64,000 nucleotides of DNA from Xanthobacter tagetidis (lineage in GTDB: Bacteria > Pseudomonadota > Alphaproteobacteria > Rhizobiales > Xanthobacteraceae): NCBI RefSeq assembly GCF_003667445.1, contig NZ_RCTF01000013.1, positions 62,001 through 126,000 of the forward strand, in the 5' to 3' direction. Of the stretch, positions 47,831 to 57,889 are shown in pieces. Within the stretch, counting starts at the first letter, position 1. The number at the start of each line of letters is the position of its first letter. Both the position numbers and the translations under genes were made by a program. The notes under the pieces are model-generated. The model ran no database searches, was not told where the DNA came from, and worked only from the letters and a program-made list of their open reading frames with translations.

Positions 47831-49039
47831 ATGGATGCCGTGCCCGTCCTCCAGCCCGGTGAACCGACGGACGTTCCCGCCGCCCGCGACCAGCCCCACG
47901 GGGCGCTCCAGCCGCCCGGCGCGGAGCGCCGGCGCGGGCGCTTCTCGCTGTCCCCGCTCAACCGGCGGCGGCTCACCATCTTCCGCCAGTCCGGGCGGGG
48001 CTACTGGTCGTTCGTCCTCTTCATGGTGCTGTTCGTCGGCAGCCTGTTCGCCGAGTTCATCGCCAACGACAAGCCGATCCTCGTCTCCTATGACGGGGCC
48101 TATTACTTCCCGGTGGTGAAGTCCTATCCGGAGACCGCCTTCGGCGGCGACTTCGAGACCGAGGCGGACTACCGCGATCCCTACCTCAAGAAGCTGATCG
48201 CCGAGAAGGGCGGCTGGATGGTCTGGCCGCTCATCCGCTATTCCTATTCCACCCACAATCTCGACCTTCCCACCCCGGCCCCCTCGCCGCCCACCTGGAT
48301 GCTCACCGAGGCGCAGTGCAAGGCGGTGGCGGAGAAGAAGGGCGTGAACGGCTGCGCCGGGCTCGAATGGAACTGGCTCGGCACCGACGACCAGGGCCGC
48401 GACGTGGTGGCCCGCCTGATCTATGGCTTCCGCATCTCGGTGCTGTTCGGGCTCGCGCTCACCATCGTCTCGTCGGTGATCGGCGTCATGGCGGGGGCGG
48501 TGCAGGGCTATTTCGGCGGCTGGGTGGACCTGATCTTCCAGCGCGTGATCGAGATCTGGACCGCCATCCCCTCGCTCTATCTGCTGCTCATCATCTCCTC
48601 GGTGCTGGTGCCGGGCTTCTGGGTGCTGCTCGGCATCCTGCTCCTGTTCTCCTGGGTGTCGCTGGTGGGGCTGGTGCGCGCCGAGTTCCTGCGGGTGCGC
48701 AATTTCGAGTACGTGCAGGCGGCCCGCGCGCTCGGCGTGTCGAACCTCACCATCATGACGCGGCACCTCCTGCCCAACGCCATGGTGGCGACGCTCACCA
48801 TGCTGCCCTTCATCCTATCCTCGTCGGTGATGACGCTGACGGCGCTCGACTTCCTCGGCTTCGGCCTGCCGCCGGGCTCGCCCTCGCTGGGCGAGTTGCT
48901 GTCGCAGGGCAAGAACAACATCCAGGCCCCCTGGCTCGGCCTCGCCGGCTTCTTCACCGTGGCGATCATGCTGAGCCTGCTCATCTTCGTCGGCGAAGCC
49001 GTCCGCGACGCCTTCGACCCGCGCAAGACCTTCGGGTGA
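47831..49039 (+). CDS. yejE: YejE-type peptide ABC transporter permease
   Basis: The 402-residue permease has an N-terminal Pro/Arg-rich cytoplasmic extension absent from short homologues. SLNPLNRRRLTIFRQSGRGYWSF-like sequence leads to the first helix, a periplasmic insert (about 95-180), and a C-terminal BPD_transp domain with EAA loop ARALGVSNLTIMTRHLLPNAMVATLTMLPF. It partners YejB. The toxin-antitoxin-like pair follows 38 bp later. Confidence 0.95.
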   Translation: MDAVPVLQPGEPTDVPAARDQPHGALQPPGAERRRGRFSLSPLNRRRLTIFRQSGRGYWSFVLFMVLFVGSLFAEFIANDKPILVSYDGAYYFPVVKSYPETAFGGDFETEADYRDPYLKKLIAEKGGWMVWPLIRYSYSTHNLDLPTPAPSPPTWMLTEAQCKAVAEKKGVNGCAGLEWNWLGTDDQGRDVVARLIYGFRISVLFGLALTIVSSVIGVMAGAVQGYFGGWVDLIFQRVIEIWTAIPSLYLLLIISSVLVPGFWVLLGILLLFSWVSLVGLVRAEFLRVRNFEYVQAARALGVSNLTIMTRHLLPNAMVATLTMLPFILSSSVMTLTALDFLGFGLPPGSPSLGELLSQGKNNIQAPWLGLAGFFTVAIMLSLLIFVGEAVRDAFDPRKTFG

Positions 49040-49077
49040 GGACGGGGTGTGGTAGGATGGGGGCGGAGGCGGAAGCC

Positions 49078-49293
49078 ATGAACAAGATCGTGCGCGAGCA
49101 TTACCCGGTCGAGAGGCTGCCGGAGGATCTGCGGCGGGGACTGCCCCCTGGCAAGACCGTGACTGTCACGGTGGAGGAAGAGGCACCGCCCTCGCGAGAG
49201 ACACTGATCGCTCTTTTGGAGAGGGCCCGGAAAGGTGATCCTATCCCGGACGATCCCGTCGAGCGGATTCGCGCATTGCGCGACGACGACTGA
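49078..49293 (+). CDS. Probable antitoxin of the PIN toxin
   Basis: A 71-residue acidic protein beginning MNKIVREHYPVERLPEDLRRGLPPG and ending with an EDD-rich helix (PIPDDPVERIRALRDDD). It has a short basic/beta N-terminal part (KTVTVTVEEEA) and a helical acidic C terminus, a typical antitoxin layout. It sits 6 bp before a PIN gene. I did not recognise a specific antitoxin family. Start ATG 49078 follows GGAGG-rich sequence; ATG 49057 would add 7 residues. Confidence 0.7.
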   Translation: MNKIVREHYPVERLPEDLRRGLPPGKTVTVTVEEEAPPSRETLIALLERARKGDPIPDDPVERIRALRDDD

Positions 49294-49299
49294 CCGCGC

Positions 49300-49764
49300 A
49301 TGGCGTTCCGCATCTATCTCGACACCAACGTGTTCATTACGGCGCTCGAGAGACGGGGACCCATCTCCGAGCTCCTTGTATCGCTGTTGCTCGCAGGGTG
49401 GGATTCGGTCGAGCCGCCGTTGGTGACGAGTGAACTCACCTACAGTGAGTTGATCGTAAAGCCGTATCAAATAGGGCGGCAGGACTTGGTTCAGCTTTAC
49501 GACAACTGGACCACCTCCGGACGGAATATTGAAGTCATTCCCGTTTTTAGAGGCATCCTCTACAATGCCGCTGTTCTGCGCGCGCAAGACACAACACTGA
49601 AGCTTCCGGACTCGATCCATCTTGCAACGGCTCTTGGCTTGAAATGCAGCGTGCTCCTTTCGTCGGATCAACGCATCAGGCCGCAAGGCGGCATCGAGAA
49701 GCTGGAGCCGACCGAAGAAAACGTTCGCGCGCTCCTCCAGAAGGTCGCCTCGCATGACCGCTGA
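49300..49764 (+). CDS. PIN domain toxin, VapC-like ribonuclease
   Basis: The 154-residue PIN-fold protein carries the acidic active-site set D8 (YLDTNVF), a Glu in SELTYSEL (E45/E50), D104 (LPDSIHLATAL) and D123 (SSDQRI). Such toxins cleave RNA, often tRNA, until bound by the antitoxin. Codon use and GC are visibly lower than in the flanking transporter genes, suggesting acquisition. Its last 11 bases overlap the start of the ABC ATPase gene, so it is tightly fused into the yej operon. Confidence 0.88.
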   Translation: MAFRIYLDTNVFITALERRGPISELLVSLLLAGWDSVEPPLVTSELTYSELIVKPYQIGRQDLVQLYDNWTTSGRNIEVIPVFRGILYNAAVLRAQDTTLKLPDSIHLATALGLKCSVLLSSDQRIRPQGGIEKLEPTEENVRALLQKVASHDR

Positions 49765-51391
49765 CCCCCTCCTCTCCGTCCGCAACCTCTCCGTCGCCTT
49801 CCGCCGGGCCGACGCGCCGGCGGGCGCGCTTGCGGTTAGAGGTGTGTCGTTCGACGTCGCCAAGGGCGAGACGCTGGCGCTGGTGGGCGAGAGCGGCTCC
49901 GGCAAGTCCGTCACCGCGCTGTCGATCCTGAAGCTGCTGCCCTATCCGGCCGCGAGCCACCCCACGGGCGAGATCCTGTTCAAGGGGCGCGACCTCCTCA
50001 CGGTCTCCGAGCGCGAGCTGCGGGGCGTCAGGGGCAACGACATCACCATGGTGTTCCAGGAGCCCATGAGCTCGCTCAACCCGCTGCACACCATCGAGCA
50101 GCAGGTGGGCGAGATGCTGATCCTCCATCGCGGCATGAGCGCCAAGGCGGCGCGCGCGCGCACGCTGGAGCTTCTGGCCGAGGTGGGCATTCCCGATCCC
50201 GAGAGCCGCCTCTCGGCCTATCCGCACCAGCTCTCCGGCGGCCAGCGCCAGCGGGTGATGATCGCCATGGCGCTCGCGAACGAGCCGGACCTCCTGATCG
50301 CCGACGAGCCCACCACCGCCCTCGACGTCACCGTCCAGGCGCAGATTCTCAAGCTGCTGAAGGACCTGCAGGCGCGGCTCGGCATGGCGATGCTGTTCAT
50401 CACCCACGACCTCGGCATCGTGCGCAAGATCGCCGACCGGGTGTGCGTGATGCAGAAGGGCGAGATCGTCGAGCAGGGCGGCGCGGAGGAGACGTTCCAG
50501 CATCCGCAGCATGACTATACCAAGGCGCTGCTGAAGGCCGAGCCGAAGCCTGACCCTGCCCCCGCCACACCCGATGCGCCGATCGTGGTGGAGGCCACCG
50601 ACCTCAAGGTCCATTTCCCCATCAAGCGCGGCGTGCTCAGGCGCACGGTGGGGCATGTGAAGGCGGTGGACGGCGTGTCGATCGCCATCCGCAAGGGCGA
50701 GACGCTGGGGGTGGTGGGCGAATCGGGATCTGGCAAGACCACGCTCGGCCTCGCTTTGCTGCGCCTCATCTCCTCGAAGGGGCCGGTGGCCTTCCTCGGC
50801 CGCCGCATCGACGGCCTCGGCTTCAAGGCGCTGCGCCCGCTGCGCGCCGAGATGCAGATCGTGTTCCAGGACCCCTATGGCGCGCTCTCGCCGCGCATGT
50901 CGGTGGCCGACATCGTCGGCGAGGGGCTGCTGGTGCACCAGAAGTCACTGTCCGAGGACGCGCGCGAGGCGCGCGTCATCGCCGCGCTCGCCGACGTGGG
51001 CCTCGATCCGGAAAGCCGCCACCGCTACCCGCACGAATTCTCCGGCGGCCAGCGCCAGCGCATCTCCATCGCCCGCGCCATGGCGCTGGAGCCTGCCTTC
51101 GTGGTCCTCGACGAGCCCACCAGCGCCCTCGACATGATCGTCCAGGCGCAGATCGTCGACCTCCTGCGCACGCTCCAGAAGAAGCGCGATTTGACCTACA
51201 TGTTCATCTCGCACGACCTGCGGGTGGTCTCGGCGCTGGCGAGCAACATCCTCGTCATGCGCGGCGGACAGGTGGTGGAACAGGGACCGGCGCACGACGT
51301 GTTCAGCAATCCCAAGGAGGCCTACACCCAGGCCCTGTTCGCTGCCGCATTCTCGCTGGAGAGCGCGCAGACCGGCGTGGTGAATCAATGA
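49754..51391 (+). CDS. yejF: YejF-type ABC transporter ATPase, two fused nucleotide-binding domains
   Basis: The 545-residue tandem ATPase energises peptide import. Two full NBDs are visible: Walker [11 protein letters not shown] and later [13 protein letters not shown] signatures [15 protein letters not shown] and [15 protein letters not shown], and Walker [13 protein letters not shown] and [12 protein letters not shown]. The C-terminal oligopeptide-ATPase extension lies between. The ATG falls inside the PIN gene. Its stop overlaps the Nudix gene by 4 bp. Confidence 0.96.
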   Translation: MTADPLLSVRNLSVAFRRADAPAGALAVRGVSFDVAKGETLALVGESGSGKSVTALSILKLLPYPAASHPTGEILFKGRDLLTVSERELRGVRGNDITMVFQEPMSSLNPLHTIEQQVGEMLILHRGMSAKAARARTLELLAEVGIPDPESRLSAYPHQLSGGQRQRVMIAMALANEPDLLIADEPTTALDVTVQAQILKLLKDLQARLGMAMLFITHDLGIVRKIADRVCVMQKGEIVEQGGAEETFQHPQHDYTKALLKAEPKPDPAPATPDAPIVVEATDLKVHFPIKRGVLRRTVGHVKAVDGVSIAIRKGETLGVVGESGSGKTTLGLALLRLISSKGPVAFLGRRIDGLGFKALRPLRAEMQIVFQDPYGALSPRMSVADIVGEGLLVHQKSLSEDAREARVIAALADVGLDPESRHRYPHEFSGGQRQRISIARAMALEPAFVVLDEPTSALDMIVQAQIVDLLRTLQKKRDLTYMFISHDLRVVSALASNILVMRGGQVVEQGPAHDVFSNPKEAYTQALFAAAFSLESAQTGVVNQ

Positions 51392-52035
51392 GCGTCCGGA
51401 TGCCAGGCGCCGGCATTCCGGCAGACCGAGTGGCCAATGTCGAGGTGAGCACTCCCGCCTCGCTTGCCGATGCCTTCCGCCCCTATGAGCGCTATCAGGT
51501 GGTCTTGCGCCACGATGACGGCAGCGCCTTCTCCCAGACGCGGGACGTGCTGCGCGGCGGGCCGGTTGTGGGCGTTCTCGCCTTTGATCCCGACCGCGAT
51601 CTCCTGGTCCTGATCCGCCAGTTCCGCCTGCCGGCGCACCTCGCAACTGGACGCGGCGAGTTGGTGGAGATCGTCGCCGGCCGGGTGGAGGCGGGCGAGG
51701 ATGCGGCCACGGCGGCTATGCGCGAATGCGTGGAGGAGATCGGCATCGCGCCGCGCGCTCTGATTCCCATGCTGTCCTTCCTGCCGACGCCGGGGATCAC
51801 CGACGAGGCGGCGCAGTTCTTTCTCGGCCTGGTGGACAGCGCCCGCCTGCCCGCGCGCGCCGGCGCGGCAGCCGAAGTGGAGGTCACGCACCCCTTCACG
51901 GCGACCATCGACGATGCCCTCGCCGCGCTCGACGGCAACCGATGCGCCAACGGCTATCTCATCATCGCTTTGCAGTGGCTGGCGCTGAACCGCGCGCGCC
52001 TGCCGCAGATGGTGGCCGGCGCGTCGCCGGCCTGA
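51388..52035 (+). CDS. Nudix hydrolase, ADP-ribose pyrophosphatase type
   Basis: A 215-residue Nudix protein of the NudF/TrgB-like group. It has GGPVVGVLAFDPDRDLLVLIRQFRLPAH, the Nudix box GRVEAGEDAATAAMRECVEEIGI, and SFLPTPGITDEAAQFFLG downstream. It probably hydrolyses ADP-ribose or a nucleotide sugar in the cytosol. It is the last gene of the yej operon (ATGA overlap). Confidence 0.92.
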   Translation: MSVRMPGAGIPADRVANVEVSTPASLADAFRPYERYQVVLRHDDGSAFSQTRDVLRGGPVVGVLAFDPDRDLLVLIRQFRLPAHLATGRGELVEIVAGRVEAGEDAATAAMRECVEEIGIAPRALIPMLSFLPTPGITDEAAQFFLGLVDSARLPARAGAAAEVEVTHPFTATIDDALAALDGNRCANGYLIIALQWLALNRARLPQMVAGASPA

Positions 52036-52042
52036 GCGCGCG

Positions 52043-52840
52043 TCAGCCCCGCGGCCGCGCGAAATGGCCGAGGTCGAAGGCCGCCACGTCCTCCAGAAGC
52101 GCGGCGAATGCCGCGGCACCGAAATCCGCCGCCGCCTCGCCCTTGGCCGCCGTGGCGCCGCGGGCGTCCCCCATGGCGCCGCTCGGGTGCAGGTCCTCGC
52201 TCATCCAGCCGAAGCCGATGGGATGGTTCGCGCGCAGGTGGGTGAAGCGCGCCTCCATTTCGCGGCTGAAGGGCGAGAAGTCATCCGCCTGCCCCATGTC
52301 GACGAGGTCGGGGCGAAAGGCGAGCATCAGGGAGGTCTCGATCTCGCCGCCATGGATGCCGTGGGCGCGCTCGTCGTCGGCGAACAAACCGGGCGGATAG
52401 CCGAAGCGGTGCATGGAGGCCATCACCGCCAGCATGGCGTGCCGGGCGCGCAGCTTGCGGGCGAGAAGATCCATCACCGGCACGTTGCCGCCATGGGTGT
52501 TCAGGATGACGAGCCGCCGGATGCCGGCGGCGGCCACGCAGTCGCCGATCTCCAGCCAGGCGGCGAGCGCCGCTTCCGGCGTCAGCGAGAGCGTGCCGGG
52601 AAAGGACAGATGCTCGTCGGACTTGCCCACCGCCTGGACCGGCAGCGCGAGCACCGTGAGCGCGGCGGGGACCCGCGGCGCGATGCGCGCCAGATAGCCC
52701 TCGCAGATGAGCAGATCGGTGCCGAGCGGCAGATGCGGCCCATGCTGCTCCACCGCCGCCACCGGCAGCACCGCGATGGGGTCGCGTCCGGCGAGCTGGC
52801 CGAGGCGCGGCGAGGTCAGATCCTGCCAGCGGACGAACAC
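52043..52840 (-). CDS. Creatininase family amidohydrolase
   Basis: The 265-residue metal-dependent amidohydrolase shows the creatininase metal ligands in VEQHGPHLPLGTD, THGGN and GIHGGEIETSLML. Members hydrolyse creatinine, 3-methylcytosine-type lactams, or act in F420/mycofactocin maturation; no such context exists here. The start is GTG 52840, fixed by the very strong GGAAGGAGGG ribosome binding site just upstream. It converges with the Nudix gene and diverges from the MarR gene. Confidence 0.9.
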   Translation of the reverse strand: MFVRWQDLTSPRLGQLAGRDPIAVLPVAAVEQHGPHLPLGTDLLICEGYLARIAPRVPAALTVLALPVQAVGKSDEHLSFPGTLSLTPEAALAAWLEIGDCVAAAGIRRLVILNTHGGNVPVMDLLARKLRARHAMLAVMASMHRFGYPPGLFADDERAHGIHGGEIETSLMLAFRPDLVDMGQADDFSPFSREMEARFTHLRANHPIGFGWMSEDLHPSGAMGDARGATAAKGEAAADFGAAAFAALLEDVAAFDLGHFARPRG

Positions 52841-53085
52841 GCAGCCCTCCTTCCAAAGACCGGCGGCCGGGGCGGCCCGGCCCGTTGGGTCACGATATGC
52901 TATAAGTCTGCGGCCACCGATAGATGGCTCGGAGGACGTCGGCTCCGGGCGGTACCGACCTTCGCAAAATTGTAAGCCGGCGCGTGGATAAGTAGCCCCG
53001 CGGGCGGCGGGCGGCGGAAAGCGCCGTTTGCGAGCTTGCGCGGGGGCGGGGGCCCGCCGGAGTCTCGGGACCCGGCCGAACCGCC

Positions 53086-53589
53086 ATGGGGGCAGGCATG
53101 AAAGACCCGTTCGCAAAGACCATCGGCTACCGGCTGAACCACACCGCCCGGCTGCAAAAGGCCCTGTCGGCGCGCCTGCTGGCCGATCTCGGCCTGTTCC
53201 CCGGGCAGGAAGCGGTGCTGAAGCTGCTCAGCGAGGACGACGGCCGCACCATGGGCGACCTCGCCGCGGCACTGCGCGTGCGCCCGCCCACCGCGTCCAA
53301 GACCATCGCCCGCCTCACCACGCAGGGCCTTGTGGAGCGCCGCGCCACCGACGGCGACGGCCGCCTGGTGCGCGTGTTCCTCACCGATGCGGGCCGCGAC
53401 CGCGGCGGCGCCATCGACGGCGTGTGGGAGGCGCTGGAAGGCGAGATGGTGGCCGGCCTCGACCACAAGGAAAAGAAGCGCCTGCGCAAGCTCCTGCGCA
53501 AGGTGGAGAAGAACCTCGCTTTGCGCCTCGGCGCCGACGGCGGCGTGGACGACGAGGCGGAGCCCGGCGACGAGGACGACGACGCCTGA
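53086..53589 (+). CDS. MarR family transcriptional regulator
   Basis: The 167-residue winged-helix protein has NHTARLQKALSARLLADLGLFPGQEAVLKLL, the recognition region GDLAAALRVRPPTASKTIARLTTQGLVERR and the wing ATDGDGRLVRVFLTDAG. It ends in an acidic tail (DDEAEPGDEDDD). MarR proteins are dimeric repressors responding to small phenolic or other ligands. ATG 53098 may be the real start (GGGGGC upstream). Likely targets are the SDR/DMT genes downstream or the divergent amidohydrolase. Confidence 0.9.
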   Translation: MGAGMKDPFAKTIGYRLNHTARLQKALSARLLADLGLFPGQEAVLKLLSEDDGRTMGDLAAALRVRPPTASKTIARLTTQGLVERRATDGDGRLVRVFLTDAGRDRGGAIDGVWEALEGEMVAGLDHKEKKRLRKLLRKVEKNLALRLGADGGVDDEAEPGDEDDDA

Positions 53590-53776
53590 TCGCGCCCCGG
53601 ACGGCCGGCCCGCCCAACCGGCGGCCGGCCACGCGCCGCACGCATATGCGCGCCCTACCCCCATGCGCCGCTTGCATCTTTTTTCTGGCGCGCGGTCGCG
53701 CTATGGCTCATTCAATCGATTAAAGCGTGCCGGAAAGGCCGCGCCGATGCGCATTCTCAAAGGGGAGGGGAAGTCC

Positions 53777-54529
53777 ATGTCCAACGCCATCGATCTTCAG
53801 GGCCGCACCGCCATCGTCACCGGCGGCGCGCAGGGCATCGGCCGCGCGGTGGTGGAGCGCTTCGCCGCCTCCGGCGCGAAGGTGGTCATCTTCGACCGCG
53901 ACGCCCCGCTCGCCGCCAGCACCGCCGCCGCCATCGGCCGCGACACGGTGACGCCCGTGACCGTGGACGTGACCAGCCTCGCCGACGTGGAGCGCGCGGT
54001 GGCGGAGGCGCTGGCGGCGCTGGGGCGCATCGACATCCTGGTGAACAATGCCGGCATTGCCGGGCCGAACCACACCGTGTGGGACTATCCCGAGGCGGCG
54101 TGGCGGCAGGTGATGGCGATCAACCTCGATGGGCCGTTCTTCTGCTGCCGGGCGGTGGCGCCGCACATGATCGCGCAGAATTACGGGCGCATCGTCAATG
54201 TCGCCTCCATCGCCGGCAAGGAGGGCAACCCGAACGCCTCGGCCTATTCGGCCTCGAAGGCGGGCGTGATCGCCCTCACCAAGTCGCTGGGCAAGGAGCT
54301 GGCCGGCTACGACATCGCGGTCAATTGCGTGACGCCGGCTGCGGCGCGCACCGCCATCTTCGATCAGATGAGCCAGCAGCATATCGACTATATGCTTTCC
54401 AAGATTCCCCGCGGGCGATTCGTGCAGGTGGACGAGGTGGCGGCGACCATCGCGTTCGCGGCCTCGCAGGATTGCTCCTTCACCACCGGCGCGGTGTTCG
54501 ACCTCTCGGGCGGCCGCGCCACTTATTGA
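53777..54529 (+). CDS. SDR family oxidoreductase (3-oxoacyl reductase/dehydrogenase type)
   Basis: A 250-residue classical short-chain dehydrogenase: cofactor motif TGGAQGIG, NNAGI, catalytic Ser in NVASIAGKEG, YSASKAG (Tyr, Lys) and the C-terminal FDLSGGRATY. An aspartate after the second strand (VVIFDRD) favours NAD. The start is ATG 53777 after GGGGAGGGG. The substrate is a secondary alcohol or keto compound of unknown identity. Confidence 0.92.
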   Translation: MSNAIDLQGRTAIVTGGAQGIGRAVVERFAASGAKVVIFDRDAPLAASTAAAIGRDTVTPVTVDVTSLADVERAVAEALAALGRIDILVNNAGIAGPNHTVWDYPEAAWRQVMAINLDGPFFCCRAVAPHMIAQNYGRIVNVASIAGKEGNPNASAYSASKAGVIALTKSLGKELAGYDIAVNCVTPAAARTAIFDQMSQQHIDYMLSKIPRGRFVQVDEVAATIAFAASQDCSFTTGAVFDLSGGRATY

Positions 54530-54554
54530 GGCGTCCCGCCTCCCGAGGTCTGCC

Positions 54555-55454
54555 ATGGCGCCGCAAGGGTCGCCCACGCCTGCCGGGCTCTCGACGCTCG
54601 CAGGCATCGGTCTCATGTGCCTCGCGGTAACGAGCTTCGCGCTCACCGACGCCACGGCGAAATGGCTGTCCGGCCACATGAACGTGCTGATGGTGGTGTG
54701 GGCGCGCTACGCCATCCAGTTCGCGGCCTCGCTGGTGGTGTTCAACCCCTGGACCGTGCCGGGGCTCCTGCGCACCACCCGCCCCTGGCTTCAGCTCGGG
54801 CGCTCGGCGCTGCTCTATGCCACCACGGCCATGAACTTCGCCGCGCTCCAGTATCTCCAGCTCGACCAGACGGTCTCCATCATGTTCTCGACGCCGTTCT
54901 TCGTGGCGCTCATGGCCGGGCCGCTGCTCGGCGAATGGGTCGGCGCACGGCGCTGGATCGCCATCCTGGTCGGGTTCGCCGGCATCCTCCTGGTGGTGCA
55001 GCCCGGCGCCGGCGGCATCCACCCGGCGGCGCTCCTGTCGCTGGCGGCAGCGGCGACCTATGCGCTCTATTCCATCGCCACCCGCATGCTGGCGCCCCAC
55101 GATCCCAGCCCGACCACGCTGTTCTATTCCGCGCTCGTGGGCACCATCGCCGCCAGCCTGCCGCTGCCCTTCGTGTGGGAGACGCCGCACGAGCCGCTGG
55201 TCTATGGCGGCATGCTGTTCCTCGGCGTGATCGCCGGGGCCGGGCATTTCGTGCTCATCCTCGCCCATGCGCGGGCGCCGGCGGCGACGCTCGCGCCCTT
55301 CATCTACACCCAGATCATCGCCATGGTGGCGCTCGGCTGGCTCCTGTTCGGACAGGTGCCGAGCCTGTGGACGCTGGCCGGCGCGGCGGTGGTGATCTCC
55401 TCCGGCATCTATCTCATCCTGCGCGAGCGCAAGCTGCACCGGCGCCCGTCGTGA
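54555..55454 (+). CDS. DMT superfamily (EamA) transporter
   Basis: A 299-residue inner-membrane protein with ten predicted hydrophobic helices in two EamA halves (first half LMCLAVTSFALTDATAKWLSG; second LLSLAAAATYALYSIATRML). It probably exports a metabolite or amino acid. It is 25 bp after the SDR gene on the same strand. Confidence 0.9.
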   Translation: MAPQGSPTPAGLSTLAGIGLMCLAVTSFALTDATAKWLSGHMNVLMVVWARYAIQFAASLVVFNPWTVPGLLRTTRPWLQLGRSALLYATTAMNFAALQYLQLDQTVSIMFSTPFFVALMAGPLLGEWVGARRWIAILVGFAGILLVVQPGAGGIHPAALLSLAAAATYALYSIATRMLAPHDPSPTTLFYSALVGTIAASLPLPFVWETPHEPLVYGGMLFLGVIAGAGHFVLILAHARAPAATLAPFIYTQIIAMVALGWLLFGQVPSLWTLAGAAVVISSGIYLILRERKLHRRPS

Positions 55455-55548
55455 GCGGCGCGCGCTTCGCAATGCAGGAGCTTCTCGTTTTCGTCAAAAA
55501 GCCGCCTATGCTGCGCGGCTGACGTTTTCCCAAGTCCCCGTGAGGATC

Positions 55549-56415
55549 ATGCCCGCCCCCCGCCTTTTGGTCGTCGAAGGCAACACCGCCGAAGCCCGTG
55601 CGCGCCAGGTCCAGTTCGGCGGCGAAGCCGCCAGCGAAGGCTATGCCCGCCTGCTGCGCGAACTGTGCCCCGGCGCCATCGCCGACATCTGCTATCCCGC
55701 CGATCCCGGCGCCAACCTGCCCGACAGCGGCGGGCTGGAGGGCTATGACGGCATCGCCATCACCGGCTCCTCGCTCAACATCTACAATGGCGGCGCCCCG
55801 ATCGCGGCGCAGATCGCCCTGATGCGGGCGGCGTTCGAGACCGGCGTGCCCATCTTCGGCAGCTGCTGGGGCCTCCAGCTCATCACCGTGGCCGCGGGCG
55901 GCGTGGTGCGGCTCAATCCCAAGGGCCGCGAGGTGGGCTTCGGCCGGCGCATCCGCATGACGCAGGGCGGTGCCGCCCACCCCATGTTCGCCGACAAGCC
56001 GCCCGTGTTCGAGGCCATGACGGTGCATCTCGACGAGGTGGAGACGCTGCCGCCCGATTCGCAGCTCCTCGCCACGAACGACCATTCCGTGGTGCAGGCG
56101 GCCGAGATTCGCGCCGGGCGCAGCACCTGCTGGGCGGTGCAGTACCATCCGGAATATCCCTTCCGCGAAATGGCGGCGATCTTCCGCCGGCTGAGTCCGT
56201 CTTTGGTGGCGGAGGGCTTCTTCCTCGACGAGGAGGAGGAGGCGGCCTTCATCGGCGACCTGGAGCATTTCGAGCGCGAGCCCGCCAACAAGGCGCTGGC
56301 CTGGCGCTACGGCATCGACGGCGCGATCATCTCCAAGGCGACGCGCACCATCGAGATCCGCAATTTCATCGAGCGCCACGTGCTGCCCACCCGTGCCGCC
56401 CGCGGGCGCGGCTGA
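55549..56415 (+). CDS. Class I glutamine amidotransferase-like protein (GMP synthase N-domain type)
   Basis: The 288-residue stand-alone amidotransferase has GIAITGSSLNIYNG, the nucleophile in FGSCWGLQLI and the His/Glu pair in QYHPEYPF. A longer C-terminal extension (about 215-288) is absent from GMP synthase domains. It could hydrolyse gamma-glutamyl compounds or supply ammonia to an unlinked synthetase. The start is ATG 55549; GTG 55540 is possible. Confidence 0.88.
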   Translation: MPAPRLLVVEGNTAEARARQVQFGGEAASEGYARLLRELCPGAIADICYPADPGANLPDSGGLEGYDGIAITGSSLNIYNGGAPIAAQIALMRAAFETGVPIFGSCWGLQLITVAAGGVVRLNPKGREVGFGRRIRMTQGGAAHPMFADKPPVFEAMTVHLDEVETLPPDSQLLATNDHSVVQAAEIRAGRSTCWAVQYHPEYPFREMAAIFRRLSPSLVAEGFFLDEEEEAAFIGDLEHFEREPANKALAWRYGIDGAIISKATRTIEIRNFIERHVLPTRAARGRG

Positions 56416-56443
56416 GAGCGCTTCCTTCCCGTTCCCAAAATGC

Positions 56444-56471
56444 CGCGGCCCCGGACGATGCCGGGGCCGCG
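56444..56471. terminator. Hairpin between convergent genes
   Basis: A perfect 11-bp stem CGCGGCCCCGG/CCGGGGCCGCG with a 6-nt loop, between the amidotransferase gene and hemA. There is no T run on either side. Confidence 0.6.
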
Positions 56472-56518
56472 AGGGTCGAAAGTCCACGTATCCACAGTCG
56501 ACGTGCCGTCTGCGGCCC

Positions 56519-57805
56519 TCAACCGCCGGCCACGGGCACCGGGATGGGGGCCGGGCCGAGCGCGGTGCGGCGCTGGTTGTCGGCGCGCTCGGCGGCGCGG
56601 TCCGCATAGGGCAGCTCCAGGCGCTCCCAAACGTCGGAGAGCGCGCGCGCCAGATGGGCGATCAGCGCGTCGTCGTGGAACGGCGTCGGGGTGATTCGCA
56701 GGCGCTCCGTGCCGCGCGGCACGGTCGGGTAGTTGATGGGCTGGATGTAGATGCCGTACTCCGCCAGCAGCAGATCGGACGCCATCTTGCAGGCCTTGGC
56801 GTCGCCCACCATCACCGGGACGATGTGGGTCGGCGTCTCCATGGTGGGCAGGCCGGCGGCGGCGAGCGCCGCCTTCACCTTGGCCACCTGGGCGCGCTGG
56901 CCCTCGCGCTCCGCCTGGGACTCCTTGAGATGCCGCACCGAGGCGGCGGCTGCCGCGGCGATGGCCGGCGGCAACGCGGTGGTGAAGATGAAGCCGGGCG
57001 CATAGGAGCGCACGGCGTCGATCACGGTGCGCTTGCCGGTGATGTAGCCGCCCACCACGCCGAACGCCTTGCCCAGCGTGCCCTCGATCACGTCGATGCG
57101 GTGCATCACGCCGTCACGCTCGGCGACGCCGGCACCGCGCGGGCCGTACATGCCGACCGCGTGCACCTCGTCGAGATAGGTCATGGCGCCGTATTTTTCG
57201 GCGAGGTCGCAGATGCCGGCCATGGGGGCGATGTCGCCGTCCATGGAATAGACGCTCTCGAACGCCACCAGCTTCGGCCGGTCGCCGGCCGCCTTCAGCA
57301 GCTCTTCCAGGTGGCCGAGGTCGTTGTGGCGGAAGATGGCCTTCTGCCGGCCGCCCTGGCGCACGCCCTCGATCATGGAATTGTGATTGAGCTCGTCGGA
57401 GATCACCACGCAGTCGGGGATCAGCTTGACGATGGTGGAGATGCCGGTGGCATTGGAGATATAGCCGGAGGTGAAGACCAGGCCCTGCTCCTTGCCGTGC
57501 AGGTCGGCAAGCTCGCGCTCCAGCATCACGATTTCATGGCTGTTGCCCGAGATGTTGCGCGTGCCGCCGGCGCCGGCGCCGCGGGCCTGCGCCGCGCCGC
57601 ACATGGCCTCGACCACCTTCGGGTGGGAGCCCATGCCGAGATAGTCGTTGGAGCACCACACCACGATGTCGCGGGGACCGCCGGGCGAATGCCAGACCGC
57701 GCGCGGGAAGCGCGAGGCGTCGCGCTCGATTTCCGCGAAGATGCGGTAGCGCCGCTCCTTGCGGAGCGCGTCGATGGCATCGGCGAAGAAATGATCGTAG
57801 TTCAT
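56519..57805 (-). CDS. hemA: 5-aminolevulinate synthase
   Basis: The 428-residue PLP enzyme condenses glycine and succinyl-CoA, the first step of heme synthesis by the alphaproteobacterial C4 route. It has [53 protein letters not shown] and the Schiff-base lysine in EGTLGKAFG. The start is the ATG at 57803-57805, giving MNYDHFF. A perfect FNR/FixK-type box lies 85-98 bp upstream, implying oxygen-dependent expression. Confidence 0.98.
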   Translation of the reverse strand: MNYDHFFADAIDALRKERRYRIFAEIERDASRFPRAVWHSPGGPRDIVVWCSNDYLGMGSHPKVVEAMCGAAQARGAGAGGTRNISGNSHEIVMLERELADLHGKEQGLVFTSGYISNATGISTIVKLIPDCVVISDELNHNSMIEGVRQGGRQKAIFRHNDLGHLEELLKAAGDRPKLVAFESVYSMDGDIAPMAGICDLAEKYGAMTYLDEVHAVGMYGPRGAGVAERDGVMHRIDVIEGTLGKAFGVVGGYITGKRTVIDAVRSYAPGFIFTTALPPAIAAAAAASVRHLKESQAEREGQRAQVAKVKAALAAAGLPTMETPTHIVPVMVGDAKACKMASDLLLAEYGIYIQPINYPTVPRGTERLRITPTPFHDDALIAHLARALSDVWERLELPYADRAAERADNQRRTALGPAPIPVPVAGG

Positions 57806-57889
57806 TTCGGACCTTGCGCAGCACGGGACCCCGATGGCGCCGGGTTCCCCGAATTGTTCTCGTTGTAGAATGCCACCTTGCTCTTTGTA

